From Streptomyces chattanoogensis (GTDB lineage: Bacteria; Actinomycetota; Actinomycetes; Streptomycetales; Streptomycetaceae): a stretch of DNA of 64,000 nt. The DNA lies in assembly GCF_001294335.1 (NCBI RefSeq), contig NZ_LGKG01000137.1, forward strand, positions 91,567-155,566. The letters are read 5' to 3'. The notes under the pieces are model-generated. The model was not told the DNA's origin. It saw only the letters and a program-made list of their open reading frames with translations, and made no database searches. How positions within the stretch are numbered: position 1 is the stretch's first letter; every line of letters begins with the position of its first letter. Positions 9,016-17,334 of this stretch are shown here, piece by piece. The position numbers and the translations under genes are program-made.

Positions 9016-9830
9016 AGCTTTCTTGCACGTCGAATTAAGGCGCGCACGGTGACGAACGCGGCGGCAAGGTAGAGGTAGAAGTCGACTATTCGGCCATCGC
9101 GTTCGAAGCAGCGGCGGATCTTGCCGTAGCCGTTCATCCAGGATTGGGTGCGTTCAACTACCCAGCGCATGCCGACTTGGATCGGAGCGGGCACGCCCTT
9201 GCGTGCGATCTCGCCGATGAGGCCGTGGTCGTCGAGGATCCGGCGGCTGGGCTTGCCGTCGTAGGCCGAATCGAGATGCCCGGTGGCATTGGTGGGTAGG
9301 TTCCCGACCTGGTGCTTGGCGGCTTCTATGGTCGGTTCGAGCAGGACCGAGTCGTGCCGGTTGGCGCTGGCTGAGGCGAGGCCGAGCGGTATCCCGCCGC
9401 CGTCGACCAGGGTGGAACGCTTGAGCCCTTGCTTGGCCCGGTCGACTGGCGACGGCCCTGCCTTGTCGCCCTTGCACGGGGCCTTGGTGTGACAGCCGTC
9501 GACAGGCAGCTCGGACAGCTCCAGTCCGATCATCTTGTCGTAGGCGGTCAGCGCGATGCGGTGCAGTTCGTGTGCCAGTCCCAGGTTGCTCCACTCTCTG
9601 AGCCTGTTGCGGATGGTCCAGTCCGAGCAGTCGGCGGTGGCGACTCGTTCGTATCCGGAGCCGTGTACCAGCGCTTCGACAACCAGTCCGAACACCATCC
9701 TGTCTGGAACGCGTCGACGGTGGCAGCCCAGCGGATGCGTGGGGTCGAACTCGGGTCGCTCGGGCAGGAGAGCCGAGAACTGTTCCCAGAGAGGCTCAAA
9801 GAGAGATGACGGCACGACAGGGCAAGGCAT
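8973..9830 (-). mobile_element. IS5-type transposase (IS element)
   Basis: A 285-aa DDE transposase. The start is set at ATG 9830 (MPCPVVPSSLFEPLWEQF), where the IS5 N-terminal domain begins; the open frame upstream of it is shadow. Catalytic acidic residues are visible: Asp in LPVDGCHTK, Asp in GHLDSAYDGK and Glu in RWVVERTQSW, followed by the usual C-terminal YLYLAAAFVTVRALIRRA. The frame is intact, so it could be active. It sits between the broken GIY-YIG gene and the oxidoreductase operon. Its C-terminal codons overlap the end of the GIY-YIG frame, so insertion probably truncated that gene. I could not identify terminal inverted repeats by eye. Confidence 0.85.
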
Positions 9831-9904
9831 CTCCTCGGCTTGCTCGGCGAACAGGGCGGCGAGAACAGCAGAGCCGCGCCTGTTCGCCACGTTCCCGGGC
9901 CGGG

Positions 9905-10786
9905 TCAGGGCAGCAGGTGTACTGCGAGTTGCTTCCACTGCTGTGTGGGCGGGGTGTGGGGCGTGGTGGTGAGGAGGTGGAGGCTGACGTGGTCGGCCCC
10001 CGCGTCAAGGTGCTCATGGACGCGGCGGGCGATATCCTCGGCGGTGCCGTGGGCCACGAGCGCGTCGACGAGTCGGTCGTCGAGCGAGTCCACGTTCTCG
10101 TACCCCAGGTCTGGAAGCAGGGTGCGACGGTTGGGCAGGGCAGCTGCTGCCGTGGTGCGAGCCAGCGCGGCGGTGTGCGAGCGGTCCGGGCCCAGCACGC
10201 ACAGCTGGGTGACGGCCAGGAGCCCGGTGGGTCCGAGCACTGCTCTGGAGTTGCGGGTGTGTTCGACCGGCATGCCCAACGGGTTTGCGCCCCAGGCTCG
10301 TTCGACGGCGAGTGCGAGCATGCCGGGGTCCAGGGCCGTGAGCACACGGTGGGGCGAGGGGCCCGTGGCTGGCGGCCCGAACGGGGCGGTGTCCAGCGCG
10401 TCGAGGTAGGCGCGCATGGTGGGCAGCGGGGGGCCGAAGCGGTGGCCGCGGATATCTTCGGCGAGGCTGGGGTGGCTGTCCCACAGACCGAGCAGGAAGC
10501 GTCCGGGGAATGCCTCCTCAAGGGTGCGCTGTGCGGCGGCGGTCGTCACCGGGTCGCGCGCGTAGATGTCCGTGCTGCCGGCTGCCACCACGATCCGGCG
10601 GGTCTGCGACAGCAGGATCCCGGCCTGCGCCATCGCTTCCCGACCCGCTGTCTCGGGGAACCACAAGGCGCCGAAGCCGAGCTCCTCGATCGTGGTCACG
10701 GCCTCGCGGACACTGGCAGCCGTGCAGTCGTCGAGTTCGCCGGCCCAGATGCCGATACGTCCAAGGTGGGGCCTCTCACCGCTCAT
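9905..10786 (-). CDS. Luciferase-like (LLM) F420-dependent oxidoreductase
   Basis: A 293-aa TIM-barrel flavin/F420 oxidoreductase of the luciferase-like monooxygenase class. The start is ATG 10786, which overlaps the stop of the upstream NmrA-like gene (ATGA). Seen: RIGIWAGELDD at the N-terminus, ELGFGALWFPET (LLM strand-helix), AQAGILLSQTRRIVVAAG, and GRFLLGLWDSHPSL. Such enzymes move hydride between F420H2 or FMN and small organic substrates. With the NmrA-like gene it forms a two-gene operon that is probably controlled by the divergent TetR regulator. Substrate unknown. Confidence 0.78.
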   Translation of the reverse strand: MSGERPHLGRIGIWAGELDDCTAASVREAVTTIEELGFGALWFPETAGREAMAQAGILLSQTRRIVVAAGSTDIYARDPVTTAAAQRTLEEAFPGRFLLGLWDSHPSLAEDIRGHRFGPPLPTMRAYLDALDTAPFGPPATGPSPHRVLTALDPGMLALAVERAWGANPLGMPVEHTRNSRAVLGPTGLLAVTQLCVLGPDRSHTAALARTTAAAALPNRRTLLPDLGYENVDSLDDRLVDALVAHGTAEDIARRVHEHLDAGADHVSLHLLTTTPHTPPTQQWKQLAVHLLP

Positions 10787-11709
10787 GCGTCCTGTCCCTC
10801 TGCATCCTGGGCGTTCAGGAATGCCGTGATCTGGGCTGCACCGGTTCGCTCCAGCCAGGTGCGGAAGTCCATCGCGGCGGGGTGGATCCGCCGCATAGCG
10901 GTGATGTCGGCGCGGTAACCGCGTTCGTTCAGCCACTCGTGGGCGAACGCGAACTGCTCGTTGACGGCGCGGATGGTTTCTATCGGGATCTGGGCGTACG
11001 GAAGCGGGCGCCCGATTGCCGTCTCGATGTGCGCGGCGATCTGTACCGGAGTCAGTTCGTCGCCGACCAAGGCCATGGCTCGCCCAATCCACTCCTGGGG
11101 CTGGGAGAAGGCCAGGGCGGTAACGAAGCCGACGTCGTTCACGGCCATGATCTGCAGCGGAACGTCGGGTGCGATACCTGAGACCAGGTTGCCGCCTTGC
11201 AGGGCGTATTCACCGGTGTAGTTCTCCATGAAGGACACCGGCCGCAGAATCGTGGCGGGCAGGCCGAGCTTCGCGAGGTGCTGCTCGATCTGCCACTTGC
11301 TGATCAGGTTCCGGGGCAACGCCTCACTGCCGTGGCGGTCAGCGCCGGCGACCGAGCTGAAGACAAGGTGCCTGATGCCGGCGGTTCGGGCGGCCTCGGC
11401 GATGTTCTTTCCCCAGCGGACCTCGTCCTCGGCGGAGAAGCCCGCCTCCGTACCGGGTGAACCCACCGTGGGCTGGACGCTGAACAGCCCGTAGGCGCCT
11501 TCGGCAGCGTCGACGAGAGAGGAGATGTCCTCCATCTCCGCGCGTACGATCTGCGCGCCGGTGCTCGCCAGGGCCTTGGCCGGCGCGCCGTCCGGATTGC
11601 GCGTGAGGGCGCGCACCTGCCAGCCACCGTCGAGCAGATGCCTGGTCACTGCCCGGCCCTGCAGGCCGGTCGCGCCCGTCACGACGACGGTCTTGTCCGT
11701 TGGTTCCAC
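10783..11709 (-). CDS. NmrA-like NAD(P)-binding reductase or redox sensor
   Basis: An atypical short-chain dehydrogenase of the NmrA/HSCARG group. The Rossmann motif VVVTGATGLQGRAVTRHL is at the N-terminus, RALTRNPDG follows, and LVFSSVAGADRH and ILRPVSFMENY mark the substrate side. I prefer GTG 11709 as start: AGGAGA lies five bases upstream, whereas ATG 11730 has no ribosome binding site and would place that element inside the gene. Family members are either NADPH sensors or small-molecule reductases. It is the first gene of an operon with the LLM oxidoreductase, divergent from tetR. Confidence 0.78.
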   Translation of the reverse strand: MEPTDKTVVVTGATGLQGRAVTRHLLDGGWQVRALTRNPDGAPAKALASTGAQIVRAEMEDISSLVDAAEGAYGLFSVQPTVGSPGTEAGFSAEDEVRWGKNIAEAARTAGIRHLVFSSVAGADRHGSEALPRNLISKWQIEQHLAKLGLPATILRPVSFMENYTGEYALQGGNLVSGIAPDVPLQIMAVNDVGFVTALAFSQPQEWIGRAMALVGDELTPVQIAAHIETAIGRPLPYAQIPIETIRAVNEQFAFAHEWLNERGYRADITAMRRIHPAAMDFRTWLERTGAAQITAFLNAQDAEGQDA

Positions 11710-11757
11710 TGTCTCTCCTGCATGTCGCACACACCGGGGAGGGGCACACCCGTAAAT

Positions 11758-11804
11758 GGGGTGGCCCTCCGGTTAACGCTCGATACGATATGGAGGACCA
11801 CCCC
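11758..11804. promoter_or_regulatory. Inverted repeat between nmrA-like and tetR: probable TetR operator
   Basis: GGGGTGGCCCTCC (11758-11770) and GGAGGACCACCCC (11792-11804) pair at 12 of 13 positions around a 21-base AT-richer spacer. The repeat lies in the 120-base gap between the divergent starts. This is where an autoregulating TetR repressor would bind to control both transcripts. The repeat is seen; the role is inferred. Confidence 0.55.
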
Positions 11805-11829
11805 GGTTAGCAAGCCGTCAGGAGCTCCC

Positions 11830-12417
11830 GTGTCCCAAGACGCCACCGTGCCGTCCTCGCCCAGGCGTCCCATGCGCGCCGACGCGCGGCGCAACTATGA
11901 ACGGATCCTGGCCGCCGCCGGGGCCGCCATTGCCCAGCACGGCGTTGAAGCCTCCTTGGAGGAGATCGCGCGCCATGCCGGGGTCGGCTCAGCCACACTG
12001 CACCGGCACTTCCCATCCCGGCAGGCGCTGTTGGAGGCCGTCTTCAGAGACCGGGTGGAGACCCTCTGCGCCAAGGCGCGCGACCTCGCGACCGAGCCTG
12101 ACCGGGAAGCCGCGCTCGTCACCTGGCTTCACGCCGTCGGGGCACACGCCGTAACCAACAAGGGCCTGGGGGCAGCTCTGATGCCTGGGGCCGGCGATCC
12201 GACGCTCGGGGACACCTGCCACACGCTCATCGTGAACGCCGGCAGCGAACTACTCGCGCGCGCTCACCAAGCGCACGCCGTACGCCCCGAGGTCACCATC
12301 ACCCAGCTGCTCAAACTTGTCGGAGCCATTGCGCTGGCCACCGAACACGACAGTGACGGCGCGGCCGAAACCGACCGCCTGCTGACACTCGTCATCGACG
12401 GAGTGCGCCCGCGCTGA
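11830..12417 (+). CDS. TetR-family transcriptional regulator
   Basis: A 195-aa repressor. The start is GTG 11830, with CAGGAG just upstream. The N-terminal helix-turn-helix is canonical: RRNYERILAAAGAAIAQHGV, then SLEEIARHAGVGSATLHRHF and RQALLEAVF. The C-terminal ligand domain (residues about 75-195) resembles the group that controls NmrA or SDR operons. Divergent from the NmrA-LLM operon, with an inverted repeat in the gap, so it probably represses both itself and that operon until a small ligand binds. Confidence 0.85.
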   Translation: MSQDATVPSSPRRPMRADARRNYERILAAAGAAIAQHGVEASLEEIARHAGVGSATLHRHFPSRQALLEAVFRDRVETLCAKARDLATEPDREAALVTWLHAVGAHAVTNKGLGAALMPGAGDPTLGDTCHTLIVNAGSELLARAHQAHAVRPEVTITQLLKLVGAIALATEHDSDGAAETDRLLTLVIDGVRPR

Positions 12418-12479
12418 TGGCGCAGAGAAGATCGTCCGACATGACAGGCGAGGACCAGTAGAGCATTTCCATCGCCATG

Positions 12480-12502
12480 AGAGGTCGTTAAGTCCGTTTC
12501 TG
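12480..12502 (+). repeat. Orphan IS end matching the terminal repeat of the IS at 14427-15291
   Basis: AGAGGTCGTTAAGTCCGTTTCTG differs from the inward-reading right end of the IS at 14427-15291 (AGAGGGCGTTAAGTCCGTTTCTG) by a single base. No transposase sequence is attached and no partner end is visible nearby. It is a relic of an excised or rearranged copy in the 192-base gap between tetR and the quinone reductase gene. Nothing else is recognisable in that gap. Confidence 0.65.
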
Positions 12503-12609
12503 GTAGAGAGCCCCGTCCGGCCCGCATCGCCGCTTCGTCGATGCGGGCCGTCGTGTCGATCAGGTTGGGGCTGAGTAGCACCTGGCAGCGCGGGATCCTG
12601 CGCCCGTCA

Positions 12610-13290
12610 TCAGGCCGCCACCAGTTCCGCCGTAAGGAACCCTTCCACGGCCTTCCGCGCGCGGCGGTCGAACTCGGCATACTGCGCCTCGCGCTCGGCT
12701 CCCGCAACCGCGTCGCCGACCAGCAGATTGCCCTCGGCATCAATGCGCTGCGGGCGCTCCTCGGCGTCGGGGAGCAGGGCGACGGAGGAGTAGGAGAATC
12801 CGCAGTAATAGGCGATGCCCTCGCTCAGGTTGGTCTCCAGCACGGTCTGCATTCCCTCTGTGATGGGGTCGTCGGAGGTGGCGCCGGCCAGGCCCAGCCA
12901 CAGCATGCGCTTGCCCGCTAGGCGGGGCTTGCTGCGGCCGTAGGCGAATCCGTAGTTCCACACGCGATCGATCCAGCCCTTGAGGAGGGCGGGCACGCTC
13001 TGCCAGTACACGGGGAACACAGCGACGACGACATCGGCGTCGAGAACACGCTGCATATGGGCCTGGACTTCGTCCGAGTACGGCTTCTCCCGGTTGCCCC
13101 AGTCAGGCTGGTCCGCCACGTTCATCCGCGGGTCGAACCCTTCGGCGTGCAGGTCGAGCAGGTCGACGCGGTATCCGGCGGTCTCGAGTCGCGCGGCGGT
13201 ACGGCGGGCGGTGTGCGCGGTGAGGGAATCGGCCCGATGGTGTGCGATGACCACAAGGGCGGTCCTGGCAGCGCTGCTGCGGTGCGACAC
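12610..13290 (-). CDS. NAD(P)H:quinone oxidoreductase, flavodoxin-like fold
   Basis: A 226-aa FMN/FAD quinone reductase of the MdaB/YwrO group. The start is GTG 13290, preceded by AGGAGA. The fold begins with TALVVIAHHRADSLT (phosphate-binding loop region). FPVYWQSVPALLKGWIDRVW is the diagnostic flavin-binding segment, and MLWLGLAGATSDD is the later strand. Such enzymes perform two-electron quinone reduction and protect against quinones or electrophiles. It is transcribed divergently from an AraC-type regulator that begins about 100 bases away, so regulation by that protein is likely. Confidence 0.82.
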   Translation of the reverse strand: MSHRSSAARTALVVIAHHRADSLTAHTARRTAARLETAGYRVDLLDLHAEGFDPRMNVADQPDWGNREKPYSDEVQAHMQRVLDADVVVAVFPVYWQSVPALLKGWIDRVWNYGFAYGRSKPRLAGKRMLWLGLAGATSDDPITEGMQTVLETNLSEGIAYYCGFSYSSVALLPDAEERPQRIDAEGNLLVGDAVAGAEREAQYAEFDRRARKAVEGFLTAELVAA

Positions 13291-13394
13291 GGTTTCTCCT
13301 GGCTGGTCTCGGTCAGTTCGACCAGTCCAGTACACCCGTGATCAATTAGATGATCCATGGGAGAAACGCTCCGCTGCATAGGAGTTCGTCTACG

Positions 13395-14369
13395 ATGACA
13401 TCCGTGGATCCTTTGAGTGCGCTGCTCAGTGGCATCCGGGCCGAGGGCTCGGTCGTCAGCCACGCCGTGCTGGAAGCGCCCTGGACCATCCGCTTCGCCG
13501 ACGGCGCCCCGCTCACGATGGTCAGCGTGTTGCGGGGCGGTGGCATCCTGCTGCTGCCCGACGGTGCCGAACAAGCGGTCGGCGTCGGCGACACGGCCAT
13601 CGTGCGCAGCCCCGACACATTTCACCTCGTGGACCAGCCGGCCACCCTCGACCGCCCACACATCGAGTACGAAATCGCGTGCTTCGCAGCGGATGCCGAA
13701 TGCACTGCCCAAGACCTCGGCGGCATCCGCTGGGGCAACGAACCGGACGGAGCAACCGCACTGATCGTGGGCGCCTACCGCGCCTCGGGCCATCGCCATG
13801 AACGACTGCTCCGCGCGTTGCCGCCCGTACTCGTGATCAACGAGGGCACAGAGGTCTGCGCCTGGCTGGAGACGGCCGCGGCCGACGCCGCCCTGCGCTC
13901 GGCCGGCTCCCAGGCTCTGATGGACCGACTGCTGGACTGGGCCCTGGTGTGTACGCTGCGTACCTGGTTCGACCGGGCGGGCTCGGAAGCCCCCGACTGG
14001 TACCGCGGCCTGGCCGACCCGGTCCTCGCCCCCGCCCTCGAAGCCTTCCACGCCCGGCCCTCCAAGGGATGGACGGTAGAGGCGCTCGCCACCGAATCCG
14101 GTGTCTCCCGAGCGCTGTTCGCCAAACGCTTCACCGAGGTGATGGGTCGCCCGCCGCTGACCTACCTCACCGAATGCCGTATGGACGAGGCCGAGGCACT
14201 CCTGTCCGACACCGACTCCTCCATCGCTCTGATCGCCAAGTCTGTCGGCTACGCCGATGCCTTCGGCTTCAGCGCCGCCTTCAAACGCCATCGGGGCGTG
14301 AGCCCCAGCGCCTTCCGCGCGGCAACAGCCCCTGAAAGGGCGCTACGTCCCTTCCCTCTCGGTTCATGA
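13395..14369 (+). CDS. AraC-family regulator with cupin-type sensing domain
   Basis: A 324-aa regulator, start ATG 13395 (MTSVDPLSALL). The N-terminal half is an AraC cupin-like domain (VSVLRGGGILLLPDGAEQAVGVGD, TFHLVDQPA). The C-terminal 100 residues carry the double helix-turn-helix: WTVEALATESGVSRALFAKRF and SIALIAKSVGYADAFGFSAAFKRHRGVSPSAFR. It is divergent from the quinone reductase gene, which is the usual arrangement for an activator of a detoxifying oxidoreductase. Effector unknown. Confidence 0.85.
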   Translation: MTSVDPLSALLSGIRAEGSVVSHAVLEAPWTIRFADGAPLTMVSVLRGGGILLLPDGAEQAVGVGDTAIVRSPDTFHLVDQPATLDRPHIEYEIACFAADAECTAQDLGGIRWGNEPDGATALIVGAYRASGHRHERLLRALPPVLVINEGTEVCAWLETAAADAALRSAGSQALMDRLLDWALVCTLRTWFDRAGSEAPDWYRGLADPVLAPALEAFHARPSKGWTVEALATESGVSRALFAKRFTEVMGRPPLTYLTECRMDEAEALLSDTDSSIALIAKSVGYADAFGFSAAFKRHRGVSPSAFRAATAPERALRPFPLGS

Positions 14370-14426
14370 TCGCTCGTTCGTGGTACTGGTCGTCGTGCGG
14401 CCCAACTGATCGGCATATTCATGCTG

Positions 14427-15291
14427 AGAGGGCGTTAAGTCCCGTTCGGGATGGTCTGATGTCGCCCGTTCGTGGGTGATGGGACAGTTCCGTCCTCATG
14501 TCATGTCGTGTGCATGATGGGGTCGCGGGCATGGAACGGATGCCGTACGCAACTGACTTGTCCGACGAGCAGTGGTCGTTGATCGAGCCGCTGGTCACCG
14601 CGTGGAAGCAGGAGCGGGTGGCGCGGTCGACGACCGGGGACCCGGGCTCCTGCGACCTGCGCGAGGTCGTGAACGCGCTGCTCTACCAGAACCGGACGGG
14701 CTGTCAGTGGAGGCTCCTGCCGCACGACCTCCCGGCCTGGTCTGCGGTGTTCTACTACTTCACCCTGTGGCGCCAGGACGGCCTTGACCAACGGATCCAG
14801 GAGATCCTGCGCTGCCAGGTGCGGGAGCGGGCCAGACGATTAGAGGACCCGTCCCTGGTGATCATCGACACCCAGTCCGTCCGCGTGGCGGCCGGGGTGC
14901 CGAAGACGACGACGGGACTGGACGCAAACAAGAAGACGCCCGGCAGGAAGCGCGGGCTCGCCGTGGACGTTTTGGGCCTGATCACCGGCGTGGTGGTCCT
15001 GCCCGCCTCCGCGCACGACAACGAGGCCGGCATCGCCCTCCTGGACCAGGCGGTGGAGCGGTGCGGGCTGCGCGCCGCGCAGAGCGCCACCGTCTACCAG
15101 CGCATCGTGACCGCCTTCAACGAGTACCCCGGGAAGGTGTTCCGCGTCCGCGATCTGTACGAACACCTTGGCTTGCCCACCGACGAGCCCTCGATCAACG
15201 TCACCCGCTCCCGCCTGAGCCGACTCGTCCGCCAAGGGCTCCTCGAACAACCCGGACGCGGCCAATATCAGAAACGGACTTAACGCCCTCT
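14427..15291 (+). mobile_element. Short IS element with 16-bp terminal inverted repeats
   Basis: AGAGGGCGTTAAGTCC (14427-14442) and its exact complement GGACTTAACGCCCTCT (15276-15291) bound an 865-bp element with one frame. No convincing target duplication is visible. The right repeat runs into the last codons of the frame. The same end occurs alone at 12480-12502. The element seems to be an internal deletion derivative, because its transposase lacks the second half of the catalytic domain. Confidence 0.75.
14531..15283 (+). pseudogene. Internally deleted IS5-type transposase joined to a C-terminal winged-helix segment
   Basis: Residues 1 to about 175 are an IS5-type transposase N-terminus (YATDLSDEQWSLIEPLV, GCQWRLLPHDLPAW, and the first catalytic Asp in VIIDTQSVRVA). 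At about GIALLDQAVERCGL the sequence jumps to a helix-turn-helix-like tail (VYQRIVTAFNEYPGKVFRVRDLYEHLGLP...RLSRLVRQGLLEQPGRGQYQKRT) that ends at the IS terminus. The second catalytic Asp and the Glu region (W-V-V-E) are missing. The junction keeps the frame open, giving a 250-aa fusion that could bind IS ends but not catalyse. An ATG at 14540 is an alternative start. Confidence 0.65.
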
Positions 15292-15562
15292 GAGATCCCT
15301 GGGCTTCCGCAACCCTCGGACCTATCCTCGGTCGCTCTTAAGCGTGCGCTGCGGGCGCATTTGCTTCGCCGTTTGCGCGCGGAGTTGCCCGCGGATGAGG
15401 CGCGCGAGGTGCGCCGGTCGCTGATCTCGAATCGGGTTCGCCGGGCGACGGAGCGGCAGCACGTACCGAGCGGCTACGTGAACGCAGCTGGTGACTATGT
15501 CGCCCCGGCGCCTTCGACCCGTTCGAGGACTGCGACCCGGACGAAGATCCGGGGCTTTTTTG
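15292..15562 (+). pseudogene. Gene remnant abutting the IS
   Basis: Straight after the IS a frame without its own start reads LKRALRAHLLRRLRAEL, DEAREVRRSLISNRVRRATE and HVPSGYVNAAGDYVAP. A one-base shift near 15505 continues it as DPFEDCDPDEDPGLFWSE and a stop. This looks like the 3' end of an unrecognised gene cut by the IS and then frameshifted. Confidence 0.4.
15536..15561 (+). terminator. Rho-independent terminator with T-tract
   Basis: CCCGGA (15536-15541), loop CGAAGA, TCCGGG (15548-15553), then GCTTTTTT. A hairpin followed by six T residues is unusual in so GC-rich a genome. It overlaps the end of the remnant frame. Confidence 0.55.
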
Positions 15563-15900
15563 GTCGGAGTGACCGGCGACGGGCCGCGCTTCGGTGCGGG
15601 GCCTTTGCTGTGTCTGGTAGGGATCGCGCCCGGTCCAGGATGACATGAGCATGTCTCAGGTGGCGCCACTCCAAGGGCGGCGACCTTGTCTCATCCGGCG
15701 GCGACCGCCCGTGCATCGTGTACGGGGCCGGACTGCCCACGGCCGGCGGCTCCTCCCACCCGCCCGCGCCGGACAGCGCTCTGAAGGGCCAGGCGAAGCC
15801 CAAGACGCCGTCCGCGCCCGAGCAGAAGATCCCCGCCGTCCCGAAAGCCCCGGCCGCCCCTCAAGCCCCCGTTCGTGGTCAAGCGGTAGTCATCGAAGGG
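15563..15900. other. No intact gene; proline-rich coding remnant
   Basis: From 15661 a plus-strand frame without a usable start reads like protein (RHSKGGDLVSSGGDRPCIVYG, then a Pro/Ala/Lys-rich stretch with PAVPKAPAAPQAPV) until it meets the converging small gene at 15901. A hairpin GGCCGCGCTTCGGTGCGGGGCC (15582-15603) precedes it. Probably a truncated gene; family not recognised. Confidence 0.35.
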
Positions 15901-16329
15901 TCAATGCCCCTGATCAGAGCGGCGGTTGACCTGATCGTCGCGCGTCGCGAGGGACAATCCGGTGCGGTCGGGGGCGATGACGAACTCACCGCCGGCCGAT
16001 CTCCAGTCCACAGCCAGCCCTGCGGCTCGCCGCGCGCGCCTGTACGTCAACGCCCACCCCATGTCGCGCTCCGCCGTCCCATCCGCTCCGATCTGCGTGC
16101 GCCACCACAACCAGCCGTACGGATACTTCCGGTCCGCCGCCAGCGGCGGCGCGAAGGCGTGCGTCGTGGTGCCACTGAGCTGCGCCATCGAATCGGTGGC
16201 ACGCTGGATGCCACCAAGCGCGATCAGGTCCCCCCGGATCCCCTCTTTCAAGCTGTGCACGAACCCCCTGCCGATGACCGCGATGGCCACGGCGAGGATG
16301 ACGCCGAGGATCGTCCAGCCCTCGCTCAC
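15901..16329 (-). CDS. Small membrane-anchored hypothetical protein
   Basis: A 142-aa protein starting at GTG 16329, overlapping the stop of the preceding minus-strand gene (GTGA). One N-terminal membrane segment is seen (TILGVILAVAIAVIGRGFV), then a soluble domain with YPYGWLWWRTQIGADG and RDMGWALTYRRA. No family recognised. It belongs to a group of three small same-strand genes typical of actinomycete mobile regions. The tight overlap argues that it is translated with the upstream gene. Confidence 0.6.
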   Translation of the reverse strand: MSEGWTILGVILAVAIAVIGRGFVHSLKEGIRGDLIALGGIQRATDSMAQLSGTTTHAFAPPLAADRKYPYGWLWWRTQIGADGTAERDMGWALTYRRARRAAGLAVDWRSAGGEFVIAPDRTGLSLATRDDQVNRRSDQGH

Positions 16330-16853
16330 GACGCCTCCCGTATGCGCGAGACCACCCGCAGACCGGAACGCCCCGGCCCGCCCGGCGTCCCGGCGCTCAC
16401 GCCGCAGAACTGGGCCAGCACCGGCTGGAACTCCCTCACCGCCGCCGTCGTCTCGTCGTACGCGGCCCGCCCCGCAGTGAAATGCGACCAGGCGCGCACA
16501 GTGTCAGGGGTTACGTACTGCCGGGACATCTCGCTGTTGGTGTCCTCCGCTGCGGCGTCGAGGCGAAACCGTGTGTTGCAGTGATGGATCCAGGACGAGC
16601 GCAGCGACATGAGGTTCCCCGCGGCCACCATGGCAGGCAGGAGCGTCAGTACCAAGCGCGAGTCGGGGGCGATGCCCGCGGCGAGCTTCCGCAGCGCGTG
16701 GTGCACCGCGCTGCTGTCGTATACCGCCTCTGCGATGCGGCAATCAGGATCTTGCCCCGGCAGGATGGCGACGAACGGCGTGCGGGTCGCCACCACCACG
16801 TGCGTATTCCAGGCCAACTCCCGCTCGCTGTGAGGCGACGTCCGGTCGGGCAT
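16326..16853 (-). CDS. Hypothetical protein
   Basis: A 175-aa soluble protein. The start is ATG 16853, placed by GGGGGAGA immediately upstream; an earlier in-frame start lacks such a site. Features are WNTHVVVATRTPFVAILPGQ, an Ala-rich helical region HHALRKLAAGIAP and a C-terminal VLAQFCGVSAGTPGGPGR. No signal peptide or motif recognised. Overlaps the following membrane protein gene by four bases, so the two probably act together. Confidence 0.55.
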   Translation of the reverse strand: MPDRTSPHSERELAWNTHVVVATRTPFVAILPGQDPDCRIAEAVYDSSAVHHALRKLAAGIAPDSRLVLTLLPAMVAAGNLMSLRSSWIHHCNTRFRLDAAAEDTNSEMSRQYVTPDTVRAWSHFTAGRAAYDETTAAVREFQPVLAQFCGVSAGTPGGPGRSGLRVVSRIREAS

Positions 16854-16931
16854 GTTCTCCCCCTCGTACACAATGTGCGTCGAACGCCTGTCTACCCGAC
16901 CAATGCTCATGCCACAACGATCACAGGAGCA

Positions 16932-17258
16932 TCACGCGTCACTGTCCTTAGCGGAGGAGGGCCGCCGATGCCGGCCCCGCCCCTTGCCCAACGCAGGACG
17001 GTCCCACTCGGTGGGCTTCTCCTCGGCCGGCTGCGGCGGGTACAGGATCGCCTTCGCGGCAGCCAGGCTCTCCACGACGCTCACTGTCACCCACTCAGTG
17101 CCGTCGTGCTCCTGGATCACCCTGGGCGCGTCCGGCTCGACGTGCGCCCCGCAGTGCGGGCCCGAGCTGAGCGGCACCGCCCGCAGCTGGCCTTTATTCC
17201 GCGCCCGGCGTTGCTCGCGCTTGCGCGCCCACTCCGCCAACGATTCCTCGTCGTCCAT
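16932..17258 (-). CDS. Small charged hypothetical protein
   Basis: A 108-aa protein starting at ATG 17258 (MDDEESLAEWARKREQRRARN), with a basic N-terminal helix and a central SSGPHCGAHVEPDAPRVIQEH that has a Cys and two His. VTVSVVESLAAAKAILYPP follows and the tail is basic. No family recognised. First of three small minus-strand genes and 76 bases downstream of the phosphatase gene. Confidence 0.5.
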   Translation of the reverse strand: MDDEESLAEWARKREQRRARNKGQLRAVPLSSGPHCGAHVEPDAPRVIQEHDGTEWVTVSVVESLAAAKAILYPPQPAEEKPTEWDRPALGKGRGRHRRPSSAKDSDA

Positions 17259-17334
17259 CGCGTCAGCATGGCCCAAATGCGCTCCGCCCCGCCACCGAGG
17301 GCTGGACTCAGTGGGGGTGGGGCTCGTCTCCGCT

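Noticed and set aside
8953..9905. Terminal inverted repeats of the IS5-type element
   Set aside because: I compared both flanks and found only short, unconvincing matches, so no ends are claimed.
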